Below are positions 1 to 12,372 of a DNA stretch of 64,000 nucleotides, piece after piece (positions within the stretch are counted from its first letter, which is position 1; each line of letters begins with the position of its first letter). The stretch spans positions 18,542,712 to 18,606,711 of the forward strand of contig NC_060955.1 in the NCBI RefSeq assembly GCF_910589235.1, read 5' to 3'. This DNA comes from Vespa crabro. Lineage: Eukaryota; Arthropoda; Insecta; Hymenoptera; Vespidae. Both the position numbers and the translations under genes were made by a program. The notes under the pieces were generated by a model, which was not told the DNA's origin, did no database searches, and worked only from the letters and a program-made list of their open reading frames with translations.

Positions 1-94
1 CGTAGGCGTGTACCGTGAACGAAGAGAAACTACGGAGCGTTAATTAGTCGTTAACACGACGTCAGTACCGTAATTACCGATTTTAAATCCCCAT

Positions 95-126
95 TTTCTT
101 TCTTTCTTTCTTTCTTTCTTTCTTTC
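95..126. repeat. (TTTC)n microsatellite
   Basis: About seven tandem TTTC units, followed by an interrupted T/C-rich tail. Confidence 0.9.
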
Positions 127-615
127 ATTCTTTTCTTTTTCTTCGAGCCGAAGAATAGAAATTTTCTATCGATTTGTCATTCTCTTTCACTCGGCCGCTT
201 TTCAAATATGATTTCTAACGATAAATGTACTCAACAGATTCGTGAACCGTGTCTAATGATGTTTTTTCCTTTTTTTTTTTCTTATTCCCCTATATTTATT
301 TCGTTTTTCTTCCTCTTTTATTCTTTTCCTTTTTTTTTTTTTTTCTTCTTTTTCGATTGTCGAAATAATTTCTTTCGGGAGTATCGCAACATATACATGT
401 TTCAAACTCGCCTTCGAAATATTCTACTTACTCGCGTGCGAAGGCCTGATCGATATATGCGGGCTTGTGAGAAATACGCATTGTGTTTCGTAGCTAATTT
501 TGCATGCATTATGCAACAATAAAAGCATCTATGTACCCTTCGGTACCTTTACCGGCAGTATGATTCATCGTATATGGTTCGATATACAAGTGAACATAGA
601 ACGCGAGTATGTACA

Positions 616-619
<4 letters not shown>

Positions 620-679
<60 letters not shown>
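620..679. repeat. (TA)n microsatellite, 60 bp
   Basis: Uninterrupted TA dinucleotides. Confidence 0.95.
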
Positions 680-682
<3 letters not shown>

Positions 683-1233
683 AAAGGAACGAAAAAGAGA
701 CAAAAAAAAAGATATTCATTCGCATCACGTATGTACCCATTCAGTTGGTAAATGAGATTAGTGATTTTTATTCTTTTCTTCTTTTTCCATTATTTTTTCT
801 TTATTTTATTTTATTTTTTTTTTTTTTTTTTTTTACTTTTTTTATTATTTTTTTTTCATACTTCGTATAAATTCATTTAAATTAATTACACGAAAGTCAT
901 GTTAATTAAATTTCATTTGAGTTTGACTGTAATGAGTTATTTGCTTAGAACAATTTTTTTTCTTTTCTTTTTTTTTCTTTTTCTTTTTCTTTTTCTTTTA
1001 ATTAATTAGATTAGCATACAATATTTACACGATATACATGTTATACAATGTTATATATATATATATTCTATATTATATGATATTGCATAATGTTATATAC
1101 TCATCGTGTATAATGTAGAGATTTATATTTGTATGTATTGTTCTATACATATTTTATATTATATATTCTATAGTATACAATATTATACAATATTATATGC
1201 GCATTGTATATATTATAACACGATACTATTAAT

Positions 1234-1236
<3 letters not shown>

Positions 1237-1288
<52 letters not shown>
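1237..1288. repeat. (TA)n microsatellite
   Basis: Uninterrupted TA dinucleotides at the end of a 250-bp stretch of AT-only palindromic words. Confidence 0.95.
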
Positions 1289-1289
<1 letters not shown>

Positions 1290-1664
1290 TAATCATATAA
1301 TATTAATAAAGTTTTTATCGACTTTACTTAAAAGCAAATAAAAACAAGAGGATACGTTATAGCAATATTACAAATTAACAAATAAAAAAGAAAAAAAAAA
1401 GAAAAAGTAAGAAAAATAGAATGATATGATAATATCATTATGAATAATATTTTTTAAACGGAATTTCAATGTAATCGTAATGAAAATTTTTATTTTACAT
1501 AGGTATTATATCGGAATCGGAAATACTTTTTTTTTTTACGTATATACGTATATTTTTCTTTTCTTATTTCTTTTTTCTTTTCTTTTCTTTTTTTAATTAT
1601 GTTGGTGAAAATCTTGTTTACTTCGTACACTCTTCGTCTTCATTCGTTCCTTTTGAAAACTCTT

Positions 1665-1736
1665 ATGAGATGTAGAAAAAGGGCCGAGTCTAACGAAGAG
1701 AGAAAATTAAGAAGGCGAGACGCGTGGCACTTGGTG
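1665..1736 (+). CDS. Candidate first coding exon or short ORF, 24 codons to a donor
   Basis: An ATG at 1665 opens a basic peptide starting MRCRKRAESNEERKL and ending DAWHLV. At 1736 the sequence GGTG|GTAAGC is a good splice donor, so the exon would end in phase 0. If not spliced, the frame stops at TAA 1773-1775 after 36 codons. It sits in one of the few GC-balanced stretches of the first 10 kb and is not made of repeats. An acceptor at 37163|37164 would accept phase 0, so it could be a distant 5' exon of the same gene, but that is speculation. A short open frame like this is not significant alone. The family is not recognised. Confidence 0.22.
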
Positions 1737-2916
1737 GTAAGCACGCTTCGGAACGCCATGCCGTGTTGTGTCTAAGCAACGTCTAATAAGACATTCAAGA
1801 CATCTCGTCATCGACGAACTCGATCATTACCGGCTCTTAACGCTTATACAGAGACTTCACTTGTCTCTCTTATAAGAAACGCGTTTTCTTAACTCCTGGC
1901 CATCGCGGAATCTTCTCCGCAAGGCGCCTTCTCTTAGTTTTTAACGAAAAAAAACAAAAAAAAAAAAAAATCGCATCTAATACCATCCTACCGACGATCT
2001 AACGTTTCCTTAGTTACGATCAGAATCATTATCCTTTCCTAATTATTTCCACAACTTTTCTTTTTACTTTTTTTTTTCTTCTCTTTTTTTTTCTTTTTAA
2101 TTAATATTTAATTTATCTTTTTTTTTGGTTTCCTTTTTCTTTTTTTTTTTTTTTCGTTTTTGTTTTTTATTCATTTTTTCCTTTTTATATTGCGAATATA
2201 TCAAAATAAAATTGGTCGCGAGGGAAACAATTGACGAAGATTCAATTGTATCGCTTTTGTTCGATAATTTGAAATTGATTATTAAATTTTTGATATAACA
2301 ATTTATCTTCAATTTTAAAGGAATTATTATACACGAGAACGATTTTTATTTACTGTTCAAATTAATTTTTTATTTACTTACGAATTCATTATTTGAAAAT
2401 TTGTTTTTCTTTGTTTTTTTTTTTCTTTTGAGAAAAAATATATTAAGAAGTGAAAAATTAATTTTCTTTCGCCCCGTAATATATTTTGTAGAAATTTATG
2501 AAATACGATAAAAATAGATCTGGTAAAAATCTTTGTTATAAGAAACGAAGTATCGAATACCTAGAAAAAATATCCGTATCCTTAATTGAACATTCACATG
2601 AAGTAATTAATTAGAAAGAACTTTTCCACCGAAAGCATTCACTTTCGACGGTCAATGTACGCGTTTCATTGAAGCATTCTTGGATTATTTTTATGATACA
2701 AAGTAAAAAAAAAAAGAAGTTTCGAATTTTATTTTTTTTTATCATTGAATGTTGATCGTCATTTAAGATCTACGGTAAATAAATGCATTATGCGTTTCGA
2801 GGATCGTGGATGAGGTTAATTTTGCGGTCGAAGATATTTAGGGAGAAAAAGAGCGAGAGATTCCCTTGAGGTCCTTAATATACTTGACCGATGTCTGAAG
2901 GGAATCATGCTAACGA

Positions 2917-2950
2917 TCTCTCTCTTTCTCTCCCCCTCTCTCTTTCTCTC

Positions 2951-3000
<50 letters not shown>

Positions 3001-3019
3001 TCTCTTTCTTTCTCTCTCA
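2917..3019. repeat. (CT)n imperfect microsatellite
   Basis: CT dinucleotides interrupted by CCC and TTT; the longest clean run is around 2960-2993. Confidence 0.9.
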
Positions 3020-3323
3020 TTTACTTCTTTTACCATCATAATTGCACTGAGAATTCGTTCGTCCGCCTAATTAAACGAAATCATTAATTAATCTTACGGA
3101 CGATTAACCCACTTCTTTTTCTTTTTTTCTTCGTTTTCTTCTTCTTCTTGCTCCACTATTTTTCCTCATAAGTAATTTTATGTTTATATATATATATATA
3201 TATAAGATAGATATATATTTATTAAGAAATAAGATACATATTTATATAATATATATAATAAAAAAGGAAATATATATATTTTCTCTTTTTTCTTCCTTTC
3301 CATCTTCCTTTTTTTTTTTTTTT

Positions 3324-3572
3324 ATATCAAACTATCATCATTCATTTATCCAAATTCTGATATTTAATTCATTTTTCAAGTATTAATTAATACGATTTAA
3401 TTTCAGAAAGTTCTCTGGAATGCTTTTTTTTTTTTTTCTTTTTTTCTTTCGTGTCGAATTCTCATCGTTCATTTCGGTAAATTTTGACATTTAATTCATT
3501 TTCCATAGATTAATATGCATAAAAACGATTCGGCCTTAGAAACGTTTGACATACTTTTTATTCATTTTGTCT

Positions 3573-3631
<59 letters not shown>

Positions 3632-3730
3632 CTTTTTAATGTCAAACTCTCATCGATATTCCTAAATGTTGAGATGTTAATTCATTTGTCGAATGTTAAT
3701 TAAGACAATAACAATTTAACTTCATAAACG
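3324..3730. repeat. Old degenerate tandem repeat, three copies
   Basis: Three related segments (about 3324-3412, 3451-3545, 3638-3730) share the same word order: TCAAACT or TCGAATT, then CATCATT or CATCG, then TTTAATTCATTT, then TTAATTAAT or TTAATTAAG, and the second and third close on a CTTAGAAAC or CTTCATAAAC-like end. Each is separated by its own T-rich or CT tract. Spacing is uneven (about 130 and 190 bp) because the pyrimidine tracts differ in length. A fourth partial copy of the TTCTCTGGAATG-plus-T-tract part may be at 3826-3890. Confidence 0.55.
3576..3628. repeat. (CT)n microsatellite
   Basis: Clean CT dinucleotides, about 26 units. Confidence 0.95.
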
Positions 3731-3848
3731 TCGTAAATATTTTACATAATGATCTTCGAAAGAAAAAATTCATATATTTTTCAATATCGACGAAAGTAAT
3801 ATATATTTTAAGTTATCGGTTAAAATTCTCTCCAGAATGTTTTTTCTT

Positions 3849-3880
<32 letters not shown>

Positions 3881-6150
3881 TTTTTTTTTTAACTTTCACC
3901 TTTTAGTAGTTGAAAAGAACGATTTCGTTCGAGATACTTACGAGTTAAAATATTTTCCGTCTGGTACGTGACGTGCGGAATAGTTTTTTAAAAGGTTACC
4001 AGGAAACTGAGATACGTAAGATTAGTTCGAAAACGTACGGAAAGAAAAGTAGTAAACGGGCAAGAATTTCGCTTTAATAAGGCGTATCACGTTTCGATAG
4101 GTGCTTTATGGATTGACACGTTCGTGTTTCATTGGATTGGATCATTTGTTAAGTCAATGTACCAAGATGTAAGCAATGATGTCACATGGACTTATAGTGC
4201 AATGTTACGAACGATCACGTTCCGATCTTAAAGATTTATGATTCGTAAACGATCATACGTACGTCTTTGATGATTAAATCATTTTTCATTATCGATAATC
4301 AATTTAACAGAAAGTTTACGTTGATACATATTATTGATCGGTCACAAATATATTCTCATTTAAACATACACTCAAACTTATGAAATTATTAAAATATATA
4401 ATTGTTCCAGTCGTTGTTATAATATTATTTATTGTCATGTATAATATATAATATATCAGTATTACAGATAACATTTAATTTATTTTCGATACAAAAATAT
4501 TATATCTATTGATTATATTTTATCGTTATAGCTCAACGTTTGCCAATTAAATCTATTTATAATGGCAATGTATTTTTATTGGCTGTCTTATAGGTCTAAT
4601 CAATATTTTAATAACAATTATACGTATATATATATATGGTCATAGACGGTGTGAAATGCATTACTTTGTGTATATACGTACCTAATTACAAGTCAACAAT
4701 GTACGAACTTTACACTTTACATTCAACTTTTTGCAAATCAAATTCACTATTTTACGAATTAAATTTTTCTACAAAATTATTTTTTCTTTTTTTGTTTTTC
4801 TTCTTCTTTTTTTTTTTGTTTAACTTTTATAACAAAAAAAAATAAAATCGAAATTGCTTCTTAAAAAAATCCAAATTTTATTTCGTGTATAGTAGTTATT
4901 TAAAATTTTGAAAATATACAAAAATATTAATCACAATTAGGGAACAACTTAATCGGTTACGTTATTTATAATGCTGGAAATAATTAATTGTAATTAATAA
5001 TAAAATCAACATAAAATATTTCTCTCGGGCAATAAAATATAAACCTGTCTGAAATGTTTACAATTTACAGGAAAGAGTAATTTCCCGTAAATGTGTTCTT
5101 TGAGATTAGAACAAAATATAGAAACTTATAATAAATATTCAATAAACTAATTGATCGTTGAACGAATGATATAGTTGTTTGAAATTTTAATTATGAGTAA
5201 TCACATTTGTTTTAAATATTTCCTATCATTACTTTTTATTGTAAAAATAGAAAGACTATAATTCTTTAAGAAGAATATCGTAGGATGAAAAAAAAAACTT
5301 GATATATAAAAATGACAAATTTTATTTGCAAACGATTCAAAAGTGATTTGCAACGAATTTAATTTATAATGCAAAACTTGTATTTAAACGTGAATATAGG
5401 CGAGTTTGAATTTATCTCGAGTTAATAAACATGCAAGAAATAGCGAAGAAGAAGAATAAGCGGAAGAAAAAGAAGATGATGAAGAAGAAGAAGAAGAAGA
5501 AGAGGGCGGCTGGTTTGCTTTACGTCTGTTCGATTTTAATCTCCATCGTAAACGCTTTATTACGACACGATTCGTTTTTGATTTCAGATTCTAATCGTAT
5601 CATTAACAAACTGTCTTAGGAACGTACGCTTATGCGATCGGTGATCGGTCATCGGTATATCCTATACGTCAAAACGACATGAAACAGATCGTATGCTGTC
5701 CGTTGCATGCATACGGATACTTATTCTCTTATATGTATTATATACGTATAAATATGAACACATGTACACTTACACGTATGCATACGCGTATGAGTACGTG
5801 GCCGCGGATACACAAATCTATGTATGTATGTATATATATATATATATGTATATATATAATTACGTAGAAGCATATGTAACATGTAAGAGAGATACGTACG
5901 ATAACGCAGCATCGCGATGCGCTTCATAAACAAAGGAACCATCATCGAGAGTCTGTTGCTCGACAGTTTAGGTCAGCCAGCATTTCGTGTAATCTCGTTA
6001 CACCTACACGCATGTATATATGTGTGTGTATGCGTGTGTATGTGTGTATGTGTATATATACGTACATAAGAAAGCAGACGAAGATATATAGGGGCTGAGA
6101 GGATAACGCCTGCTAATTGCAAACAATACTTGCTTTATCTGTCGGTTCAG

Positions 6151-6171
6151 GTGCAGCCAGGGGGTAAAAAG
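6151..6171 (+). CDS. Possible 21-nt microexon
   Basis: The segment encodes VQPGGKK and lies between a good acceptor and a good donor. Upstream is TGCTAAT (branch-point-like, about 37 bases before the junction), then a pyrimidine-leaning stretch ending GTTCAG. Downstream is AAAAAG|GTAATC. Length is a multiple of three. If not spliced at 6171 the same frame continues for about 25 more non-repetitive codons. No family is recognised and coincidence is quite possible. Confidence 0.18.
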
Positions 6172-6470
6172 GTAATCGGTAAACATTTGTCGTTGAACTC
6201 AACCGGATGCGACACTATTTTTCGAACAAATGCTTACTTTTACATTCTTTTTTTTTTTCTTTCCATTTTTTTTTTTTTTTTTTTTTTTTTTTGTTATTTG
6301 TATATACGTATATGTATGTATACTATAGTAAATTATAGTATAATATAGTATGTAGTATTATTGTATTTTGTATTTTATATATATATATTTTTGATTTTCT
6401 AATATATTATATATATTGTAGTGCATAGGATATGTGCATGTGAGTATATATGTAATATAATGCTTGCTTG

Positions 6471-6506
<36 letters not shown>

Positions 6507-7678
6507 AACCGTATATGCATATATGCATATATGTATATATATATACAGCATATATCTATATACAGCGGTATATAGTATAATGCTTACTTTATATATATAT
6601 ATTAGTGGGTGAAAAAAAATAAAATATAAATTAAGCCTTTGTTATACATACGTACACTTACTGTAACAAAAGCTTTCGTTAATAAGTCCATAGTTTTGTA
6701 TATGTAAAGTATGAGAGTTCCTTTTTAGAAATAAGTATGTATACTACATTAGAAAGGTTTCATGAATCTTATCGCCCACTTTCCTTATCTTTTTCTATAC
6801 AAGTACTTATACCCTATAATGTTTTTGTTCTATTCTAAATGAATTTTAAACTCGAAACCTATTTCTTTATCTTCGTATTCCTATCTAATATAATATATTA
6901 CTGTTTTCTTAAGTGAAAATAAAATGATATAGTTATAATGTAGAGAGAACAATTTTTTCTTTTTTCCTTTTCGATATAAGAAAAAAAAAAAAAAAAAGAA
7001 AAGGTTATCTCTTTCTTTACCGATGTAAAAACGATATCTCTATATCTGATAATTCATTGATATTTTGATCAATCGTTCTTATTATCGATCGACTTTTATT
7101 ATTGTCGAAGGACAATGGCGTTACCGTCGGAAAGATCAAAGAAATTCATTCAAATTCATGAAGAGAAAGAAAGAAAGAAAGAAAGAAAAACTTTTAAAGG
7201 AAAAACGTTTAATAAGAAAAATAATTGTTTAAAAAGTTTAATATATAAATACTTACGACATTTAGTTATTTACGACGGGAATAATAATAGATGATAATCA
7301 ATTAAATTATTTATTTCGCATTGATAATAAATAATAATGTTATATTTACGACTAAACAATCGTACATAATTAATTAAATTATTCCTTTTCTTTTTTTTTT
7401 TTTTATGTCTATAATAAATATAATATATTATTTATCAAAATTAATCAGCGAGACGAAAATCGAATTTATTTTTTATTTACTTTTACATTATCTATAAATT
7501 CATTCTCGCGTTAAATATATATTTTACGTGTCATGTATGTATCCGGATATGTATGTATGTATCTATTTGTGCGTATCTATGTATCTATGCATATATTTAT
7601 GTAGGAGGGAAAAAATATTTTTCTTTATACCACGTGCTTTTGCGATTTCAAAATTTTCATGTTGCAAAAACGTAATAA

Positions 7679-7680
<2 letters not shown>

Positions 7681-7709
<29 letters not shown>

Positions 7710-7720
7710 ATCGTCGTCGT
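7681..7720. repeat. (TCG)n trinucleotide repeat
   Basis: Thirteen TCG units with one TCA variant. Confidence 0.95.
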
Positions 7721-8119
7721 GCGTGGTCGCCTTAAACGCGAGATAACGTCGTAAATTATGAGAAACGTTGTTTGCCCTGCCAACCGGGGAACGGAAAACG
7801 CACGCGGGAGAGCATGTCTTGATAAGCTTTTTTCTTTCTCTCGATTAACAACAACAACAAAAAAAATATATATATATATATATATATATATGAAAGATCG
7901 AGTCGTTCAAAGTTTCTTTGATTATCATAATGCATTCTTTATTATCTCTTAAATTTATGTACTTTTTTCTTTAGTTTTGTTTTTCTTTATTTTTGTTTTT
8001 CTTTCTTTTTTAAAAGAAAATTTGATCTTTGAATTGTTAACATATATTTACCACGTAACATTTTTTTATACATTATTATTGCTTATTACTAAATTCATTG
8101 TTTTTAGTTCATATCTGAA

Positions 8120-8561
8120 ATATTTAATATTATACAAATATTATTTATAATAATATAATCATGCATTATAATAAATATAACTTATATTTATAACTAATAG
8201 TAAATATAAGTTACACTTACAATTAGTATAGTATAATTAATATACAATATAATACATCGTTTAAATATTTAATATGATAGTATAATTTATAAAATAATTA
8301 TACTATACTGAGTACTATAAAGGTATTTTTATAGTACTTTTTTATAGTACTATAGTATTTTTATTGGTATTATGTGATAATATAGTAATTAATACTATAC
8401 CAAGTATAAGTGTATTATACTTATTATAATTAATACCATAATTTTTACTTTATCAGTATAATATAATTATAATAATAGAAGTAATATACTATAGTTTTTA
8501 TAATTAAATATACATAATTTTTTATAAACACGAAAAAAAAATTGATTTATAGAAGAATTAA
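8120..8561. repeat. AT-rich dispersed repeat, degenerate copy 1
   Basis: Dense words such as AGTATAAT, TATAGTACT and TAATACTATA. Its right end reads TAATTTTTTATAAACACG, A-run, ATTGATTTATAG, AAGAATTAA. This parallels the right end of the 40844-41273 element (TAATTTTTGTTTAAATATG, A-run, ATTGGATTGCAG, AGGGTTAA). The left boundary is not clear. Confidence 0.4.
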
Positions 8562-8887
8562 ATTCCTATTATAGTCCCCACTTTGATTGAACGATTAGAC
8601 GATTGAAAATTCTGCTGTTTTGTTCTTCTTTCTTTTTTGCTTTCATTGTTGCTTCTTTTCATCGAAAACATACAAAAACAGTTAGAAGGTGAAACCATTA
8701 TGATCTAATCGATGAAAATTACACGTAGTATACCCAATTTCATGCAATTTTCGACAAGAGAAATTCCGGGGAAAGACCTAACGGCTTGGAATATTAGTCA
8801 AGGAGATTAAAGTCTCTCTCTTGGTAATAGCATTTTAAGTTGTAGGGAATTTAACCGTAAGCGAGAGATCCGTTATCGTGAAACATA

Positions 8888-8905
8888 TGTATCTATCTAT
8901 CTATC

Positions 8906-8936
<31 letters not shown>

Positions 8937-8950
8937 CTATCCATCCATCT
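8888..8950. repeat. (ATCT)n tetranucleotide repeat
   Basis: About 14 ATCT units with one TTTA variant, then CCAT variants. Confidence 0.95.
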
Positions 8951-9299
8951 AATGTATTTTCGCATTCGAAGAAATTCATCGTGTCTTCGGGAAAAACGTG
9001 AATCTATTTTTCGAGACGTGGTAACAATTAACTAAAAAAAAAAGTGGGAGAGAGAGAGAGAGAGAGGAAATACAACAAAAAAAAAGGAAAGAAAGAAAGA
9101 ATAAGAAAATAAAACAAAAAGATTGAACAAGATTGGCAAAATGAAGATTGGATCTCTCGGAGCTCGTTCTGATTACACCATTACCCACTTGCGCTTCCAA
9201 TCGACGAGCTGAGGATGCGCTTGTAATTGGCTTACCGTAATTAGCATCTCGGAAGGGTTGATGGTAACAGAGAGGAGAAGAAGGGTGGAAAGAGGAGGC

Positions 9300-9400
9300 T
9301 ATAGTGTAGGGAGAAGGTGGGGGAGGAGGAGGAGGAGGTGGTGGTGGTGGAGGATGAGGACGAGGATGAGGATGAGAAAGAGGAGGAGGAGGAGGAGAAG
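9300..9400. repeat. GGA/GGT-rich purine tract
   Basis: Interspersed GGA, GGT and GAT trinucleotides. All three minus-strand frames read through it as poly-P, poly-S or poly-L/H, the usual signature of a repeat rather than a gene. Confidence 0.85.
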
Positions 9401-9716
9401 CAAATGAACGGAAAACTCGAGCGCCGGTTGACATAGTTTTCCTGACCTCCTGGAAATTCGCCAATCACGCGAATAGAATTTGCTGTTTAAAACACGCACA
9501 CACTGATAATATCTATACATAGGTACGTACATACATATGTACACTTTACATACAACGGAGAAATGAATATTTAAATATATACGTTCGGCCAATTTGAATA
9601 CACTTTTGCTTTTTTTTTTCTTCTTTTTTTTTTCGTCAATAATTTTTATTAATTAAATTGGTCTAGTATATTCCGAAATTAATAGACTAGTATAGTCGAA
9701 ATTAAATGTTAAATAA

Positions 9717-9718
<2 letters not shown>

Positions 9719-9757
<39 letters not shown>
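9719..9757. repeat. (TA)n microsatellite
   Basis: TA dinucleotides flanked by TATG variants. Confidence 0.9.
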
Positions 9758-9767
<10 letters not shown>

Positions 9768-10001
9768 AGTGTTATGATCAATATAAATTAATTAAATGTC
9801 AGGGTTACGTCATTTATATTATGTAGGTACTGCATATTTTATCGCAAATATAATAACCATCTCTTATTTACAATAGATAATCAAATATTTAACGGTACTT
9901 ATGCAATATATAAAAGCTTTTGAAAAATTCCTGGCGGTCTTTTTTATTTTTTTCTTTTCTTTTCTTTCTTTTCTTTTGTTTTCTTTTCTTTTTTTTCTTC
10001 T

Positions 10002-10003
<2 letters not shown>

Positions 10004-10034
<31 letters not shown>
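10004..10034. repeat. Homopolymer T, 31 nt
   Basis: Uninterrupted T run at the end of a 90-base T/C-rich tract. Confidence 0.95.
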
Positions 10035-10038
<4 letters not shown>

Positions 10039-10257
10039 AGATGTGTGCGTGTTTTTCTGTGTAAATGTTATTTTTAAAATGAATCTCACATCTTAAAGGG
10101 AAGAAAAAGTTTTAATACATATTACGTATTCTCTTTTCAATACTACTTTTTCCATAAGTTATAAAAAAGGAGTCCGAAAAGAATGAAATTTTCGAGAGGA
10201 AAAATATGTTTCTTATTTTTTCAATTATACAATTAGATAAAAAAAAAGAGAGGAAGA

Positions 10258-10671
10258 AGAGAGAGAGAGGGAGAGAGAGAGAGAGAGAGAGAGAGGTAAA
10301 GAAAGAGAACGGAAACCAAAAAGAAAAGGAACAACAGAAAGATCGACAAAATCACGGAAGTTTATTAACTAGACTTTATAAATTCGATCGTCCTCCATTG
10401 GTCGAGGCTCGAAAGGTTGCCTCACATCGGTAGTCGCTAGCAGGTAATCAAGGTAGCTCTCGTGTATCGTAGTTAAAGAAAGGAGTGAGAGAGAAAGAGA
10501 GACTTGAAAGCGTAGTGGGAGGTTGGAGAGGGAGAGAGAGAGAGAGAGACAGAGAGAAAGAAAGCGAGAGAATGAGTGAAAAAGGAGGGGGAAAGCTCTG
10601 TCCGTCAGTCATTGTTCGTCAGCCGGTCCGGACGTACACAAAGAGATACTTTTTTATTTCTCTCTTTCTCC

Positions 10672-10703
<32 letters not shown>

Positions 10704-10742
10704 TCCTGCACATATTGAACCAAGAGAGATAACAGAGAAATA

Positions 10743-10803
<61 letters not shown>

Positions 10804-10895
10804 CGTCCGCCTACACGTATATTTTTTTCTCTTTCTTCTTCGAACGAAGAAGCTTCGTTGTGTGTCGTGACTTGCGTGAAGTCACGTCGTCATAT

Positions 10896-10960
<65 letters not shown>

Positions 10961-11209
10961 CTCTCTCTTCCTCTAGAAAGGAGTTCAGTGAAGGAGGGAA
11001 ACAGAGAAGAGCAAGTGGGAGTTAGGAGTGAGAAAGACGGATACAAATTCACGACATTGAAAGAAATATACACACACATACACACACAATAGCATACTTA
11101 CGTATAATAGTTAGTTGTACGTCGTGTACTCTGAGAAATAGAAAGAAACGGATGTATACATTAGTAGAGGGAAGAAAATAGAAAAAGTGCGAGAGAAAGA
11201 AAGAAAGAG

Positions 11210-11248
<39 letters not shown>

Positions 11249-11355
11249 CCGAGAGAGAGAGCAAGAGAGAAAGAAAGAGAGGGAAAGAATAGGTGGTAGA
11301 GCGCGCGGTATATATGCCTACCGGCGCTCCGATGTTGCTAGCGCGAGAGAAAGAC

Positions 11356-11404
<49 letters not shown>

Positions 11405-11950
11405 TAGAGGGGGGATGACTTAGGGAGTGAGTAAGTGAGAAAGAGAGGTGGCAGAGAGCGGATAGAAACGCTCGGTGGGAGTAGCGAGTCTATCGCGAGC
11501 TTGCCGAGCGTGCGGTTATGATCGTCGTCTTCGTCCTCCTCGTCGTCGTCGTCGTCGTCCTCGTCGTCGTCGTCGTCGTCGAGCGGCTACTTCCTTGTCG
11601 AGATAGAAAAACAGCATCGCCGTGTTCTCCTTCTATTTCACGTTTATTTAATCGAGAACGAACGAGCTGTTGTCACGGGACGATTAATAATAATCTCTTC
11701 GTTCGTCAATTCTCGTCCTTCGACATGGGTTAAACGAAGAAGTATCGTTATTCGAGAAAGAGAGGGAGAGAAAAAAAAGAGAAAATCTAAAGAATCGTTA
11801 TTTCTCAATTTTGTTTTTCCCCCCTTTTAATTGATTAATTGCAAAAAAAAGAAAAGTCATATCGATTGTATGCACAAAGTGGAAGGAAACTCGTGAAACT
11901 CTGTTATGAGAAAGAAAAAAAGGAAAGAAAAGAAAAAGAAAAGAAAAGAT

Positions 11951-12000
<50 letters not shown>
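10258..12000. promoter_or_regulatory. GAGA/CT tract cluster, probable promoter and 5' leader region
   Basis: At least seven separate (GA)n or (CT)n tracts lie in 1.75 kb: 10258-10295, 10530-10552, 10756-10799, 10896-10955 (CT), 11217-11243, 11363-11400 and 11958-11999. They are interspersed with short GC-balanced unique sequence. Around 10605-10635 two TCAG initiator-like words (TCAGTC with A at 10607, TCAGCC with A at 10621) are followed by GGACGT at 10630-10635, a downstream-promoter-like word but not at the canonical +28 spacing. In insects GAGA-rich sequence commonly marks open promoters. The nearest coding exon starts at 13870 on the same strand. The role is inferred. Confidence 0.45.
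11519..11582. repeat. (CGT)n repeat
   Basis: About 20 CGT units with CCT variants. A 71-codon ATG frame at 11518-11733 runs through it as poly-V/L; the hydrophobic run is repeat-encoded, so the frame is at best an upstream ORF. Confidence 0.9.
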
Positions 12001-12005
<5 letters not shown>

Positions 12006-12352
12006 GAAAATAATAACGCTAGATCGCCCTTAAAAAATCGTCCCGCGTGAATTTATCTTTTTGTTTTTTTCGTAAATTTCTTTTTTTTTTTTTATATTTC
12101 TTTTTGTATCTCTCTTCGAGCCGACTTATACCGTTAAGCCCAGGCGTCATCGGTCGAATTCACCGTTAACGTAATAAGAAGAAAAGTGTATCGTTGAGAG
12201 AAAGAGAAAGACAGAGAGAAAAGAGGAGGATATACTACATATATATATATATATACAGATATATATGTGTGTATATATATATATATTTATATATGTATAT
12301 ATGTATGTGTATATGTAAACGAAGTACCTTGAAACTTACCAAATAATAATAG

Positions 12353-12372
12353 CGATCGCACTGCTGCGATCG
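12353..12372. other. Perfect dyad CGATCGCA-4-TGCGATCG
   Basis: Eight-base arms with a four-base CTGC spacer, in unique sequence between two TA/TG-rich tracts. It could be a DNA-binding dyad or a hairpin. Confidence 0.7.

Larger units (their letters stand above)
1..1664. other. AT-rich non-coding sequence with microsatellites
   Basis: No convincing exon is seen. The stretch holds a (TTTC)n tract near 95-126, T-rich runs at 260-350 and 790-850, (TA)n at 620-679 and 1237-1288, and palindromic AT words between 1040 and 1230. The open frames across it are encoded by the repeats themselves (poly-F, poly-IY), so they are not evidence of genes. Confidence 0.7.
1776..6150. other. Non-coding AT-rich stretch
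   Basis: Nothing gene-like is supported. It contains T-rich tracts (2050-2170, 3310-3322, 3426-3448, 3840-3890, 4780-4820), CT repeats at 2917-3019 and 3576-3628, a degenerate tandem repeat (3324-3730), a DREF-like TATCGATA at 4290-4297, a short AAG/GAA repeat at 5440-5505 encoding a K-run, and mixed TATG/GTAT repeats at 5740-5860 and 6005-6065. Confidence 0.65.
6172..10200. other. Non-coding AT-rich stretch
   Basis: T runs at 6262-6292 and 6473-6503 (31 T), TATG/TATA repeats, (TCG)n at 7681-7720, (TA)n at 7866-7892, an AT palindromic block 8120-8561, (ATCT)n at 8888-8950, a GGA/GGT purine tract at 9300-9400 and a 31-T run at 10004-10034. The long proline-rich and serine-rich minus-strand frames at 8976-9592 are made by the purine repeat and are not counted as genes. 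Confidence 0.65.

Noticed and set aside
500..870. Overlapping frames rich in IY, F and K
   Set aside because: They are readings of (TA)n and T-tracts in several frames and both strands; no unique coding sequence.
8976..9592. Minus-strand proline/serine-rich frames up to 162 codons
   Set aside because: All three frames are open only through the GGA/GGT repeat and the flanks lack coding character or splice signals.
11518..11733. 71-codon frame with a V/L-run that looks like a membrane segment
   Set aside because: The run is the (CGT)n repeat read in one frame; the rest has no family resemblance. At most an upstream ORF.
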